Assembly: GCF_014493765.1 (NCBI RefSeq)
Contig: NZ_JACTVJ010000012.1
Span: forward strand, 1-64,000
Direction: 5' to 3'
DNA from: Streptomyces polyasparticus
GTDB taxonomy: Bacteria > Actinomycetota > Actinomycetes > Streptomycetales > Streptomycetaceae
Length of the DNA stretch: 64,000 bases
The position numbers and the translations under genes are program-made. Below the pieces are notes generated by a model. That model saw only the letters and a program-made list of their open reading frames with translations. It was not told the DNA's origin and did not search any database. This document shows, piece after piece, positions 17,321 through 26,942 of the stretch; within the stretch, counting starts at the first letter, position 1; each line of letters starts with the position of its first letter.

Positions 17321-17418
17321 TCACCGACAGGGCATGCACGGAACCGTGACACACGGCCGGTCCCGCCGGCCCGTAACTCCGTTGTACCGGCCGGCGTTGT
17401 GGGAGATCATGCGCGGTT

Positions 17419-18714
17419 GTGACCTCCCGAGCAGATGAACCCGTTGACGAAGTGGCCCCGCCCGCCTCCGCCGTAGCCGCTCCCGTTTCCACGCCAGCGC
17501 ATCGGGATGGCAACGTCCTGCGCTGGCTCGTCGCCTACACATTCTCCGTGGTCGGCGACGCCGCCTACTTCGTGGCGCTCGGCTGGGCCGCGCAGAAGGT
17601 GGCCGGTCCGGCGCAAGTCGGCCTGGTGATGGCGGTCGGTGCGATACCCCGGGCGATCCTCATGCTCGGCGGTGGTGTGATCGCCGACCGGTTCGGCCCG
17701 CGCCTGGTGGTCATCTCCTCCGACGCCGTCCGCGCCGTGGTGATCCTTACGGCTGCCGCGGCGCTCGCGTTCAGCACGCCCGGTCTCTGGCTGCTCGTCA
17801 CGCTCGCCCTGGTCTTCGGCGTCGTGGACGCCCTGTTCATGCCGGCGGTCGGGGCCATGCCGCCGCGACTGACCGGTCGCGATCAGTTGATGCGGGTGCA
17901 GAGCCTGCGCAATCTGATCCAGCGGTCCGGCCACATCGCCGGCCCACCGCTGGCCGGGTTCTCCATGGGGCTCGGCGGTCCCGCCGCCGCGTTCGCCGTC
18001 ACCGGGGCTCTGTTCACCCTTTCGTTGTTCCTGCTGGTCGCCGTCCGGCTCGCGCCGCTGCCGCCCGAGGAACGGCCCGCCGTGGACTCCACCGTCCGCC
18101 GCGACCTGGTCGACGGCATCGTCTACCTGCGCCACGAGCCCGTCGTCGGCCCACTTGTCCTGTCCGGACTGCTCTCCATGATCGGCTGCATCCCGCCGAT
18201 CGCGGTCGGCGTCATCCTGCTCGCCGACGAACGCGGCTGGGGCCCCTCCGGCGGCGCCTGGGTCAACGCCGCCCTCAGCGCAGGCGTCTGCACCACGTCA
18301 CTCCTGCTCGTGGTCCGCGGCCGCTTCCCGCGCGCCGGACACTGGCACAACATCACCCTGCTGCTCGCCTCCGCCGGCATCGGCCTGATCGGCATCATGC
18401 CCAACCTCGCCCTCGCCGCCGCCGTCGCGCTTGCCTCCGGCCTCCTGTCCGGCCTCTGCGGCGGCCTGGCCCTGGCCCTGATGCAGGCGAACACCGCACT
18501 CGCTTTCCAGGGCAGGGTCGCCTCCGTCCAAGCCCTCAACGCGGTCGGCATCACCCCGGTGATGTTCCCGCTCTTCGGCCTCCTCGTGGAAGGGTGGGGC
18601 GCCGGCCCCACGTTTCTCCTCTTCGGCTGCATCAGCATGCTCGGCGCCACGGTCTCCACCGCCTCCCGCGCCGTCCGCCACGCCCATCTCGACTTCACAA
18701 AAACCGCGAACTGA
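17419..18714 (+). CDS. MFS exporter (EntS-like)
   Basis: A 431-residue major facilitator with 10-12 hydrophobic segments after a 30-residue polar amino end. The signature loop between helices 2 and 3 is GGGVIADRFGPRLVV. Charged loops and the AFQGRVASVQALNAVGITPV stretch match the EntS/MFS_3 group that exports siderophores and small drugs. GTG 17419 lacks a strong ribosome site. It stands alone, convergent with the P450 gene, so the substrate cannot be inferred. Confidence 0.85.
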   Translation: MTSRADEPVDEVAPPASAVAAPVSTPAHRDGNVLRWLVAYTFSVVGDAAYFVALGWAAQKVAGPAQVGLVMAVGAIPRAILMLGGGVIADRFGPRLVVISSDAVRAVVILTAAAALAFSTPGLWLLVTLALVFGVVDALFMPAVGAMPPRLTGRDQLMRVQSLRNLIQRSGHIAGPPLAGFSMGLGGPAAAFAVTGALFTLSLFLLVAVRLAPLPPEERPAVDSTVRRDLVDGIVYLRHEPVVGPLVLSGLLSMIGCIPPIAVGVILLADERGWGPSGGAWVNAALSAGVCTTSLLLVVRGRFPRAGHWHNITLLLASAGIGLIGIMPNLALAAAVALASGLLSGLCGGLALALMQANTALAFQGRVASVQALNAVGITPVMFPLFGLLVEGWGAGPTFLLFGCISMLGATVSTASRAVRHAHLDFTKTAN

Positions 18715-19223
18715 CACCCGGGCCCCGGCCGCAACGTCCAGGTTTCCCGAGGAGCGAGCTTCGAGGTACACCTCGCCCACCGGAACGGCAGCGTGCACGG
18801 GCAAACCGATCCAGACGCCACGGCCTCGGCTCTCATCGTCCTGCGCATCACGGCAGCACCGGCCAGCCATCGAGCGCGCGTTCAAGCGCACCGGTTGGCG
18901 CAGCAGCCGCATCGCGCAGCGGAGCACCTCACGGAGCACGTGGGTCGTCGGCGCCGGCGCAACAGGAAAGCGCCCCATCCCTGATCGACCTACGCGCCAG
19001 TTGCTGTGCGGCGTCGCACTGTCCGTCGGTGCGGGCCAGGCCGCGAGCCGAATTGCGGCCCGCTGTCGCGGTCGGGTCACATCAGGCGGCTGTGGGACAT
19101 GTACGGCAGCGCCTCCAGCACCGGACCAGTGGCACTCTCGGCAACCGCCGTGCGGCCCGTACGCAGTGCAGTGGCGCTTGCCTGGCTACCACGTCCGGCG
19201 CGACCGGCCATAGGCCGGAGCGG
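18715..19223. other. 509-bp gap without a recognisable gene
   Basis: Frames in both directions lack family matches. The only structure is a near-palindrome, CGGTCACCAGGTGACCG, at 19221-19237 across the P450 stop codon. The exporter and the P450 converge on this tract. Confidence 0.55.
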
Positions 19224-20483
19224 TCACCAGGTGACCGGCAAGGCGTCGAGGCCGCAGACGCGGCTGCCCGCCGCCCAGGACAACTCCTCCTCAGCCACGG
19301 CCAGCCGGAGATTCGGCAGCCGTGTCACGAGGACCTCCAGGGCGACCTGGAGTTCCACTCGGGCCAGGTTGGCACCCAGGCAGTAGTGCGGGCCGATCCC
19401 GAAGGACAGATGACGGTTGTCGGTGCGCGCGATGTCGAATGCCTCCGGCTCGGTGAACCGGTCGGGGTCCTGGTTCGCGGCAACAAACGGAGCGAGCACG
19501 CCCTGCCCTGTCCGCACCTGGCCCCCTGACGGCAGCCGTACGTCGCGCTTGGCGACCCGCAGCAGGGCCCCGTGGCCCGGGATCTCGGCACGCAGCACCT
19601 CTTCCACCGCGCCCGCCAGCAGTTCGGGGTGCTCGCGCAGAGCCGCCAACTGCTGCGGATGGCGCAAGAGGGCGAGAACACCGCGGGTGAAGGCGTTGGC
19701 GGTGGTCTCATGCCCCGCGATGATCAGTCCGCGCACCATGTTGGTCAGCTCGGCGGCGCCCAACTGGTCGGCGTCCTCGTCGCGGGCGTTGAGCAGTTCA
19801 TCGATGAGGTCGGGGCGTGGGGAGGGGCGGGCGGCTGCCGCACGGCGGTGGTCGGCGACCAGTTCGTCGACGTACGTCGCAAACGCGATCCCCGCCTCGA
19901 GGCGCTCCTGGGCCGCACTGCCGCCCGTGAGCGAGAGCAGCGTCTCCGGCCAGCCGCGAAACAGGGTGCTGTCCTTCGGGGGCACTCCCAGCAGCCGGCA
20001 GATCACTTCCATCGGCAGCGGGAAGGCGAACGCGGTCCGCAGATCGGCGGGCGGACCCGCGGCGATCACCTCGTCGAGCAACTCCTCGGCGATGGCACGG
20101 ATCTGCGGCCGCCACTTCTCGGCCGCGCGCGGGGTGAATGCGCCCTGCACGATGCGTCGCAGCCGGGCGTGTTCGGGTGGGTCCATGTTGATCAGCGAGT
20201 TGGGGTCTTCGCCGAAATCCGCGGTGGCGAGCATGCGAGGGGCTCCCGGGTAGCGCAAGTTGCGTGAGAAGTCCGGGTTGGTGTGCACCTCGCGGATGTC
20301 GTCGTAGCGGGTGACGAGCAGCACCTCGTCCCCGCTGGGCAACGCGATCGTGCTGACCGGAGCGTCCTTGCGGCGCCGGCGGTATGCGGCCGGGCAACTG
20401 CCGAAAGGCCCTGGCTCGAACGGGTACGCGCCGCCATCGTCCCCTGCAGCATCGGACACTGTGGAGCTGGAATCGACCGCCAT
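19224..20483 (-). CDS. cytochrome P450
   Basis: A 419-residue class I bacterial P450. The I-helix has AGHETTA, the K-helix ExxR is in VEEVLRAEI, and the heme loop FGIGPHYCLGANLAR puts the thiolate ligand at Cys368. ATG 20483 follows a GAGAGGGG site. The substrate is unknown. No ferredoxin or ferredoxin reductase lies next to it. Oxygenases of this kind tailor secondary metabolites, but the THN locus is 30 kb away and a link is only speculation. Confidence 0.92.
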   Translation of the reverse strand: MAVDSSSTVSDAAGDDGGAYPFEPGPFGSCPAAYRRRRKDAPVSTIALPSGDEVLLVTRYDDIREVHTNPDFSRNLRYPGAPRMLATADFGEDPNSLINMDPPEHARLRRIVQGAFTPRAAEKWRPQIRAIAEELLDEVIAAGPPADLRTAFAFPLPMEVICRLLGVPPKDSTLFRGWPETLLSLTGGSAAQERLEAGIAFATYVDELVADHRRAAAARPSPRPDLIDELLNARDEDADQLGAAELTNMVRGLIIAGHETTANAFTRGVLALLRHPQQLAALREHPELLAGAVEEVLRAEIPGHGALLRVAKRDVRLPSGGQVRTGQGVLAPFVAANQDPDRFTEPEAFDIARTDNRHLSFGIGPHYCLGANLARVELQVALEVLVTRLPNLRLAVAEEELSWAAGSRVCGLDALPVTW

Positions 20484-20732
20484 CGCGCTGCGCCCCTCTC
20501 GCCGATTGGTGGACCGAGAATGTCAGCTGATGACCCGTCATGTCACCTGTGCGCCGGGCCCGTTGCGTATCCACGCGCGCATTACGCCGCACAGCAGGAA
20601 ACAGCGTTGACGATGTGCACTTCCGCGCAGGAGGCGGTTGAGGCGCATCCGGCTTCCGGCCACGTCCTGCCGTCGGCTGCGCGATCCGCGGGCGCCTTCC
20701 GCTGACGGTTGGCGATCACCGCACGACCGTAT

Positions 20733-20774
20733 TGGTCCATACCTATTGACGTGGTGGTCTAGTCCTTTTAAGGT
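20733..20774 (+). promoter_or_regulatory. chitinase promoter with two DasR-like 12-bp direct repeats
   Basis: TGGTCCATACCT (20733-20744) and TGGTCTAGTCCT (20755-20766) are spaced 22 bp start to start. Between them lies TTGACG (20746-20751), and 17 bp on is TAAGGT (20769-20774), a good Streptomyces -35/-10 pair. Streptomyces chitinase promoters carry such repeats, and both resemble the DasR site TGGTCTAGACCA. Confidence 0.7.
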
Positions 20775-20874
20775 CTGCGTCACCTCCCAGGAGAGGTCCC
20801 GTCCGGTGTGCGCACACCAGGGGCCCCACCCCGTCCCCGTTGTGCAACACCAAGCCTCCCCCGGAGGAACCGAC

Positions 20875-23223
20875 GTGCACTCCCCCACCCGCGTCAGAGC
20901 CCTGCTGCTCGGCGCCGGAACGGCCATCGCCGGACTGCTCCTGACCACCCTGTCGACCACGTCCTCGCACGCCGTGGACGAGGACTGTCGGCCGGACGGC
21001 CTTTACCAGACCCCCGGCGTCGACGTCCCTTACTGTTCCGTCTACGACACCGCGGGCCGCGAGAAGATGGGCGCCGACCATCAGCGACGCGTCATCGGCT
21101 ACTTCACCGGATGGCGCACGGGCAAGAACGGTGAGCCCGCCTATCTCGCCTCCGACCTTCCGTGGGACAAGATCACACATATCAACTATGCGTTCGCGCA
21201 CATCGGTTCGGACCATAAGCTTTCGGTCGGGACGGACGGCGCGAACAATCCCGCGACGGGCATGACCTGGCCCGGCGTCGCGGGCGCGGAGATGGATCCC
21301 GGCTATGCCTACAAGGGTCATTTCAATCTGCTGAACAAATTCAAGAAGCAGCACCCCGACGTCAAGACCCTTGTCTCGGTGGGCGGTTGGGCCGAGACCG
21401 GCGGCTACTTCGGTGACGACGGCAAGCGGGTGAGCTCCGGCGGCTTCTACGCGATGGCCACCAACGCCGACGGTTCGGTCAATCAGGCCGGCATCGACAC
21501 CTTCGCGGACTCGGCGGTCGCGTTCGTCAAGAAGTACGGCTTCAACGGAGTGGACATCGACTACGAGTACCCCACCACGATGAAGGACGCGGGCCATCCC
21601 CTCGACTGGCCGTTCGCCAACGCCCGGCGCGCAGGTCTCGTCAAGGGCTACGCCGCGCTGATGAAGACGCTGCGCGAGAAGCTGGACCGGGCCGGAGCCC
21701 AGGACGGCAGGCATTACCTGCTGACCGTTGCCGCGCCGTCCTCCGGCTATCTGCTGCGCGGCATGGAGACGTTCCAGGTCCAGAAGTACCTGGACTACGT
21801 CAACATCATGTCGTACGACCTGCACGGCGCCTGGAACGAGTACGTCGGCCCCAACGCCTCGCTGTTCGACGACGGCAAGGATGCGGAACTCGCGGCGGCC
21901 GGGGTGTACTCCACCTCGCAGTACGGGGGCATCGGCTATCTCAACACCGACTGGGCCTACCACTACTTCCGCGGATCGATGCCCGCGGGCCGTATCAACA
22001 TCGGACTCCCCTACTACACCCGCGGATTCAAGAACGTGACCGGCGGGACGGACGGCCTGTGGGGCAAGGCGCCCAGCACCACCTGTCCGGCCGGATCCGG
22101 CCTCACCAAGTGCGGCGACGGAGCGGTCGGCATCGACAACCTGTGGCACGACAAGGACGACAACGGCAAGGAATCACCTGCCGGTTCGAACCCGATGTGG
22201 CACGCGAAGAACCTGGAGAAGGGCGTCGTCGGCGACTACGTCACCCAGTACGGATTCCCCTCGGACACCACACTCACCGGCACCTACGCGCGCAAGTACG
22301 ACTCCACCCTGGTCGCACCGTGGCTGTGGAACGCCGAGAAGAAGGTCTTCCTGTCCACCGAGGACGAGCAGTCCGTCGCCGCCAAGGCCGACCACGTCGT
22401 GGACCAGGGCATCGGCGGCACGATGATCTGGGAACTGGCCGGCGACTACGCCTACAACTCCGCCAAAGGCCAGTACGAAATGGGCGACACGCTGACGACG
22501 ACGATGTACGACAAGTTCAAGTCGGCCTCGCCGTACGGCGCCAAGCGCTCCACCATCGACCTGCCGACCGAGGCACTCGACATCGACGTGTCCTTCGGGC
22601 AGTTCCCGCTCGGCGACTCCAACTACCCGATCAGCCCCAAGCTGAAGATCACCAACAACACGACCACCACGCTGCCGGGCGGCACGGAGTTCCAGTTCGA
22701 CTACGGCACCTCGGCGCCGAACAACGCCAAGGACCAGTCGGGCTTCGGCACGACGATCATCCGCAGCGATCACACGGGCAACAACGTCGGCGGCCTCAAG
22801 GGCATCTACCACCGGGCCTCGCTCAAGCTGCCCGGATGGCAGTCACTCGCGCCGGGCGCCTCGGTGGAGCTGGACTTCGTCTACTACCTGCCCGTCTCCA
22901 CTCCCTCCAACTGGACGGTAACTCTCAGCGGCAGGCAGTACGCGCTCACCGGCGATCTGGCCCGCGGCACCACCATCGGGCAGCCGGGCACGGGGTCTCC
23001 CTCGCCCAGCCCATCGGATACCAACGCCGGCTCGCCGTCACCCAGCCCCTCACAGCCCGGCGGCACCTGTGCACCGGCGGCCTGGACGGCGACAACCGAG
23101 TACGTCGGAACGACGGTCGTCTCGCACAAGAACCACACCTGGAAAGCGAAGTGGTGGACCAAGGGCGAGGAGCCCGGCACCACCGGTGAATGGGGGGTAT
23201 GGCAGGACCTGGGAGCCTGCTGA
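20875..23223 (+). CDS. secreted GH18 chitinase with C-terminal chitin-binding module
   Basis: GTG 20875 sits seven bases after GGAGGA. The 782-residue product has a signal peptide (cut near SHA/VDE, about residue 36). A GH18 barrel starts near [10 protein letters not shown], and the catalytic loop [10 protein letters not shown] places the acid at Glu231. A beta-sandwich-like region follows (about 560-700), then a Pro/Ser linker (SPSPSPS repeats) and a CBM5/12-like module, [20 protein letters not shown] with paired Trp residues at the end. It degrades chitin outside the cell. The DasR-like promoter ties it to N-acetylglucosamine sensing. Confidence 0.93.
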   Translation: MHSPTRVRALLLGAGTAIAGLLLTTLSTTSSHAVDEDCRPDGLYQTPGVDVPYCSVYDTAGREKMGADHQRRVIGYFTGWRTGKNGEPAYLASDLPWDKITHINYAFAHIGSDHKLSVGTDGANNPATGMTWPGVAGAEMDPGYAYKGHFNLLNKFKKQHPDVKTLVSVGGWAETGGYFGDDGKRVSSGGFYAMATNADGSVNQAGIDTFADSAVAFVKKYGFNGVDIDYEYPTTMKDAGHPLDWPFANARRAGLVKGYAALMKTLREKLDRAGAQDGRHYLLTVAAPSSGYLLRGMETFQVQKYLDYVNIMSYDLHGAWNEYVGPNASLFDDGKDAELAAAGVYSTSQYGGIGYLNTDWAYHYFRGSMPAGRINIGLPYYTRGFKNVTGGTDGLWGKAPSTTCPAGSGLTKCGDGAVGIDNLWHDKDDNGKESPAGSNPMWHAKNLEKGVVGDYVTQYGFPSDTTLTGTYARKYDSTLVAPWLWNAEKKVFLSTEDEQSVAAKADHVVDQGIGGTMIWELAGDYAYNSAKGQYEMGDTLTTTMYDKFKSASPYGAKRSTIDLPTEALDIDVSFGQFPLGDSNYPISPKLKITNNTTTTLPGGTEFQFDYGTSAPNNAKDQSGFGTTIIRSDHTGNNVGGLKGIYHRASLKLPGWQSLAPGASVELDFVYYLPVSTPSNWTVTLSGRQYALTGDLARGTTIGQPGTGSPSPSPSDTNAGSPSPSPSQPGGTCAPAAWTATTEYVGTTVVSHKNHTWKAKWWTKGEEPGTTGEWGVWQDLGAC

Positions 23224-23264
23224 CAACCCGCGCACGCCACCCGGCGGCGGGCCTGAAGGCTACT

Positions 23265-24221
23265 TGCCCGCCGCCGGAACCCGGCCGCCGCGACTTCGGC
23301 AACCCGATCGAGCGCTGCGCCCCAGCAGAACGGCCAGTCGAGGCAGGCCGGGCACAGGTCACGGTGCGGCGCGGGGCCTGGCCTGCGGCAGCCGGCGCAC
23401 TCGGCAAGGACTCGTCGGGTGAGGGCTCCGCCACGGTCCGATCGGCCGCAGCCTCTCCCCCGTGCACAGAGCCGGCCGGCGCCCGGATGTCATGAGCGGT
23501 ACGGAGCCGGGCGGCGATGATTGCGCCGACGGAGGCGCGGATCGGTTCGGGCAACGGCCGCTCGGCGATGAGGTGCTCGAGCTGCGCGGGGGCCCAGCCG
23601 TCGCGCAGCATGTCGGTGACGACCTGGCCCTGGTCGTTCAGGGTCGGCCCAGTGAGCAGGAGTTCGGGCCGGCGGGTGCCGAGGGCGAGCAGCAGCCGTG
23701 GGCCCGGTTCGTTGTCGCGCGTACGCGCGACACGGACGGACGGATGGGGGTTGCTCTTCTGCTTGCTGGTCTTCTTGAGCCTGGTGTTCTTAGTGGCGGG
23801 TTCAGCCTGTGCAGGGTCGGCCTGTGCAGGGTTCTCCGCTTCTGGTGCTGACCTGCCGGTTCGCCAACGGGCCTGGGCGGCGTCGCCGAGGAGGTCGTGG
23901 AGGTGGGCGGGCATGTCGGTGATGGCGTAGACGGCGTCGCCGAGAGTGCCGTCCGGGCGGCGTGCACGCACGCACGCAGGTGAGGTAGCCGTGCTGCTCG
24001 AGCTCCTTCAGCCCGCCGGCGACGGCGTCCCGTCCTTCCCGTCCGCAGCGGGCGAGTTCGCTCACGGTGATCCGCCAGCCGTCCCGGTGGGTGGAGATCA
24101 GTCCGAAGATTCCTTTGGCTTTGAAACTCAACCGCCGGTCGCGGAACAGCGCGTTGGAGATCTGCGTGAAGTGATCAGCAGCCATCAGGCCGCGCTGGAT
24201 GCCGTGCCCGAAGCCACTCAT
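23265..24221 (-). pseudogene. HTH protein of actinobacterial mobile elements, frameshifted at a 4-bp repeat
   Basis: From ATG 24221 the frame gives GIQRGLMAADHFTQISNALF, the winged-helix stretch AKGIFGLISTHRDGWRITVS and GLKELEQHGYL. It then breaks at (GCAC)3GCA, 23964-23978. One repeat unit fewer restores VRARRPDGTLGDAVYAITDM and the long tail with RLLLALGTRRPELLLTGP and MLRDGWAPAQLEHLI. The Cys-rich end seen in relatives is further scrambled after about 23400. Family members are replication/transfer-associated HTH proteins of Streptomyces integrative elements. It is divergent from a conjugation gene. Confidence 0.75.
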
Positions 24222-24414
24222 CACGCCGCCCCTGTGGCGGAGGAGTGCGGCGCGGCCGCGGGCGGCTGATGGGCGAAGGGGATGTGCGCGACGGCGGGTC
24301 GCAGGGCGTGCGCGAGGCTCATGCCTCCCAGTGCAGAGGTGAGGGCCGACCGGAACGCCGGCCGCGTGCCCCGCACACGCGTCACGAGCTGATGACGTCC
24401 GGCGCCCACGAGCA

Positions 24415-24442
24415 TGGTCGGCCCGACCAGAACCCCGACCAG
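24415..24442 (+). repeat. 28-bp repeat, copy A
   Basis: It begins TGGTCGGCCCGACCAGAACC and ends CCCGACCAG. It differs from the copy at 24831-24858 at one position. Confidence 0.8.
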
Positions 24443-24817
24443 TCTTCTGCTGCCGCTGATCGCCGCTCCGCACTGCGCACGGGATCTCGTGCCATCGCTT
24501 CGGTGGCCGGTGCGCACCGAGGGCTGCGCAGCCGGATGGTGCGCACACGGCACGCCGGACTGCCGCCGTGCAGCGGCCGGTGCGCGGTGTCGTGCAAGGG
24601 GTGGGCCCTGTACTGCGCAGAGCGTCTGCGCGACGCTCGGTCGGTGCGCAGCCGGTGAGTTGCGCGCGCTCGGAGGATGCGAACCGGTAGCCGCTGGCGC
24701 TCCGCTTGGGAGGTGCGCCTGCACGGTCGTGAGCTCGCTCTCCGCCGGAGCTCTACTTGGGCTGGCCGTGGGACGGTGCGAACACCCCCTACCGTGCGTC
24801 GCGTTGTGCTGACCTGG

Positions 24818-24858
24818 CTGGTCGGGGTAGTGGTCGGGCCGACCAGAACCCCGACCAG
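24818..24858 (+). repeat. 28-bp repeat copy B inside a 41-bp near-palindrome
   Basis: The left arm CTGGTCGGGGTAGTGGTCGG (24818-24837) pairs with the right arm CCGACCAGAACCCCGACCAG (24839-24858) with two mismatches. It lies about 70 bp upstream of the GTG of the conjugation-type gene. Confidence 0.75.
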
Positions 24859-24930
24859 GGTTTTGTGGCCGTCGCGTGATGCTGGTCCGGGGCGACTGGT
24901 CGGCGGTCTGGTCGGGGTCTGTGGGTCTTC

Positions 24931-25488
24931 GTGAGGTCAGCAACAGTCTTTTCCGACCTGGGAGTTCGCAAGATTGCTGCAGAGAAGGTCCGGCAAGGCG
25001 TCGCTGCTCCTCCCACGGCTGCCGGGGCGGCGCTGCACCCGGATGTATCGCCGGGTCCGCCGCGGCCACCTGGCGGCGTGGCTGCGATCGCGACCGGGCC
25101 GCTGGCGCCGACGGTCACGGTGATGGCGCCCTCGCCAACCGTGTCGGCGGCGCCGAAACCCACGCCCGTGACCGTTCCGGTGGCGCCGGCGGACCTGACG
25201 ACGGGTTACACCGAGATGTTCCCGTCCGCGTGGCTGCGCAGCAGCGACAAGCAGACCGATGCGCAGTCGCATGTTGTGCAGACGATGGCACGGTCGGTGG
25301 CACTGCCCGATCGGGTCGAGGATGCGCAGCCGGTCAGTGCTGTGCATGCGGTGCGCAGTACGCAGCACCGCGACAGTCGGGGGTCGGTGACGGCGGCCGC
25401 CCAGTACACGGATGGCACCGTTCGAACGGAGAGGTGGCATCGCGGTGGCGATCAGTCCGTCGACGAGGTTGCCGGGTGGGCGAGTTGA
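24931..25488 (+). CDS. TcpC-like conjugation protein, short and probably decayed
   Basis: From GTG 24931 a 185-residue frame. After a Pro/Ala-rich amino region in which the usual membrane helix is weak (VAAIATGPLAPTVTVMA) comes a stretch typical of actinobacterial conjugative-element TcpC-like proteins: TTGYTEMFPSAWLRSSD, MARSVALPDRV and SVTAAAQYTDGTVR. Relatives continue for about another NTF2-like domain; this one stops soon after, so it is truncated. It supports a decayed ICE spanning this region. Confidence 0.55.
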   Translation: MRSATVFSDLGVRKIAAEKVRQGVAAPPTAAGAALHPDVSPGPPRPPGGVAAIATGPLAPTVTVMAPSPTVSAAPKPTPVTVPVAPADLTTGYTEMFPSAWLRSSDKQTDAQSHVVQTMARSVALPDRVEDAQPVSAVHAVRSTQHRDSRGSVTAAAQYTDGTVRTERWHRGGDQSVDEVAGWAS

Positions 25489-25665
25489 GGCCTCGGTTCG
25501 CGCTCACGGCCCCCGCGGTGTCGCCGTACCGCGGTCGTGCGTGTCGCGGTGAGCCGTCGGATCGCTGTCACGGTGTCGCGGTGGGCTGCAGCGCGCGCCC
25601 GGTGAGGGCGGGCGAAGTGCAAGGGCGCGCCGGCGCTGCGTGCGCGTGGTGGTGGGTCGGGTGGG

Positions 25666-26298
25666 TCAGGTGGTGCGTTTGATGTGGTGGACCAGCCAGG
25701 TGAGGAAGGGGTCGAGGTCGGTGATGGCGGCCAGGACCCGGTCGAGTGCTTGCGGGGTGTGCAGCCACGGGCCGTAGTCGAGGTGGCGGGCGGCGATCAG
25801 GGAGCGGTGGCGCAGCAGGTGGGCGCGGGGGTGGTGGGCGGGGTAGCCGCGTGGGGGGCGTTGCAGGGTGTCGCCGGAGATGTTGTAGCCCTGGTGGTGG
25901 AGGTCGTCGATGAGGGTGGCGAGTTCGGGGCCGCTGGTGTCGTGGGCGACGGCGGTGCGGAAGGTGTCGATCTGGCCGGGGTCGGGGTACCACCAGGCGC
26001 CTTGGATGTGGAGGCCGTCCAGGGAGAGGCGGAGGTTGATTTCGATCTTGCGGCCGCGTCGGATGGCGGCGCTTTGGTTCTGCCACCACCAGGAGTCGGT
26101 GCGGTAGTGCCAGACGGAGAAGTCCTCGTAGCGCGGGTCGGTGTCGGCGATCGCGTTGAGGAGGGCGATCATGGGCCGGCGGACCAGGTGTTCGCGGTCG
26201 GTGCGGCAGCGTTCGCGGGTGGCGTGGGTGGGTTCGCCCTGGAGTTGCCACAGCACGTCCATGGCGTGTTCGGGCCAGCCGGTGAACGGTGTGGGCAT
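25666..26298 (-). CDS. DUF2461 family protein
   Basis: A 210-residue protein matching the DUF2461 pattern: an amino FTGWPEHAMDVLWQL, an R..CRTDREHLVRRPMIALL segment, INLRLSLDGLHIQGAWWYPD, then LQRPPRGYPAHHPRAHLLRH. Members are common and have no firmly known biochemical role. No signal peptide is seen. ATG 26298 begins the family start. It stands alone between the conjugation remnant and the VOC gene. Confidence 0.8.
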   Translation of the reverse strand: MPTPFTGWPEHAMDVLWQLQGEPTHATRERCRTDREHLVRRPMIALLNAIADTDPRYEDFSVWHYRTDSWWWQNQSAAIRRGRKIEINLRLSLDGLHIQGAWWYPDPGQIDTFRTAVAHDTSGPELATLIDDLHHQGYNISGDTLQRPPRGYPAHHPRAHLLRHRSLIAARHLDYGPWLHTPQALDRVLAAITDLDPFLTWLVHHIKRTT

Positions 26299-26481
26299 GC
26301 GCGGAGAATAGCTGGCGGACAGGCCCGAGTGGAGCGTGCGGGGTGGGACAGGTGGCGGGGCCGACGGGAGGTGCGGGCGGCGGGCACTCCACGGTGCTGT
26401 TGCCGTCTGCGGGCCGGATGGAGCTGATGGACTCGACGGTGAACCCCACCGCGCATGCCTGTTCAGGTCGACCAGGTCAGC

Positions 26482-26871
26482 TCACGCGAGTGTTGATCGT
26501 GCGGCTGCGTGGAACTGCACGTACTCGATGGTCGCGCCTCCGGGGTGCTGCACGGTCAGGTTTCGGCCGGTGGGCACCTCGTTGGGGCCGTCGAGGATTT
26601 CTCCGCCGTGCTGCTCGATGATGCTCAGGATCCGGTCGATGGACTCGACGATCGCGGTGGCGTGGGTGCCGCGGTAAGGGGCCAGGGCTTCCTCGGAACC
26701 TGCCAGAAGCAGATAGCCGCCGACGCTCGCGAGGTCCAGACCGCGGTAGGTGAACCGCAGTCGCGGCTGCTCTCCGGTCAGCTCGACGAAGGTCGGCAGT
26801 GCCACGTCCAGGTCGTCGACGTAGACACGGGCAAGGGTGGCAAGCACCGTCACAGCCATCTCCCAGATCAT
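26482..26871 (-). CDS. VOC (glyoxalase-like) protein
   Basis: ATG 26871 (or ATG 26859) begins MAVTVLATLARVYVDDLDVA, the first beta-alpha unit of a vicinal-oxygen-chelate fold. The body runs LRFTYRGLDLASVGGYLLLA and ends HPGGATIEYVQFH, with the His and Glu of a typical VOC metal site. About 129 residues. It may detoxify a small electrophile or bind a drug. It is divergent from an ArsR regulator with about 72 bp between starts, so the regulator probably controls it. Confidence 0.8.
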   Translation of the reverse strand: MIWEMAVTVLATLARVYVDDLDVALPTFVELTGEQPRLRFTYRGLDLASVGGYLLLAGSEEALAPYRGTHATAIVESIDRILSIIEQHGGEILDGPNEVPTGRNLTVQHPGGATIEYVQFHAAARSTLA

Positions 26872-26888
26872 TTCGACGTTCCCGAAAC

Positions 26889-26899
26889 ATCGAATCGAT
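26889..26899. promoter_or_regulatory. ArsR-type operator candidate
   Basis: ATCGAATCGAT is an 11-bp palindrome in the short region between the divergent VOC and ArsR genes, where an ArsR dimer would repress both. Confidence 0.45.
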
Positions 26900-26942
26900 C
26901 TGCATACTACGGGTGTCACACAGGCGAAGACGAGGAGGGCCA

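Larger units (their letters stand above)
24222..24930. other. 709-bp divergent region with repeated GGTCGG/CCGACC motifs
   Basis: No protein-like frame occurs here. The tract holds two copies of a 28-bp repeat, one within a near-palindrome, further TGGTCGGGG half-sites at 24907-24918, and many TGCGCA motifs between 24500 and 24720. It separates the divergent HTH gene and conjugation-type gene and probably held their promoters and operators. Confidence 0.5.

Noticed and set aside
19224-20483. P450 as the rppB partner of the THN synthase
   Set aside because: It lies more than 32 kb from rppA with many unrelated genes and relics between; nothing in the sequence links them.
24415-24918. CRISPR array
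   Set aside because: Repeats are few, palindromic and irregularly spaced, with no spacers of constant length and no cas genes.
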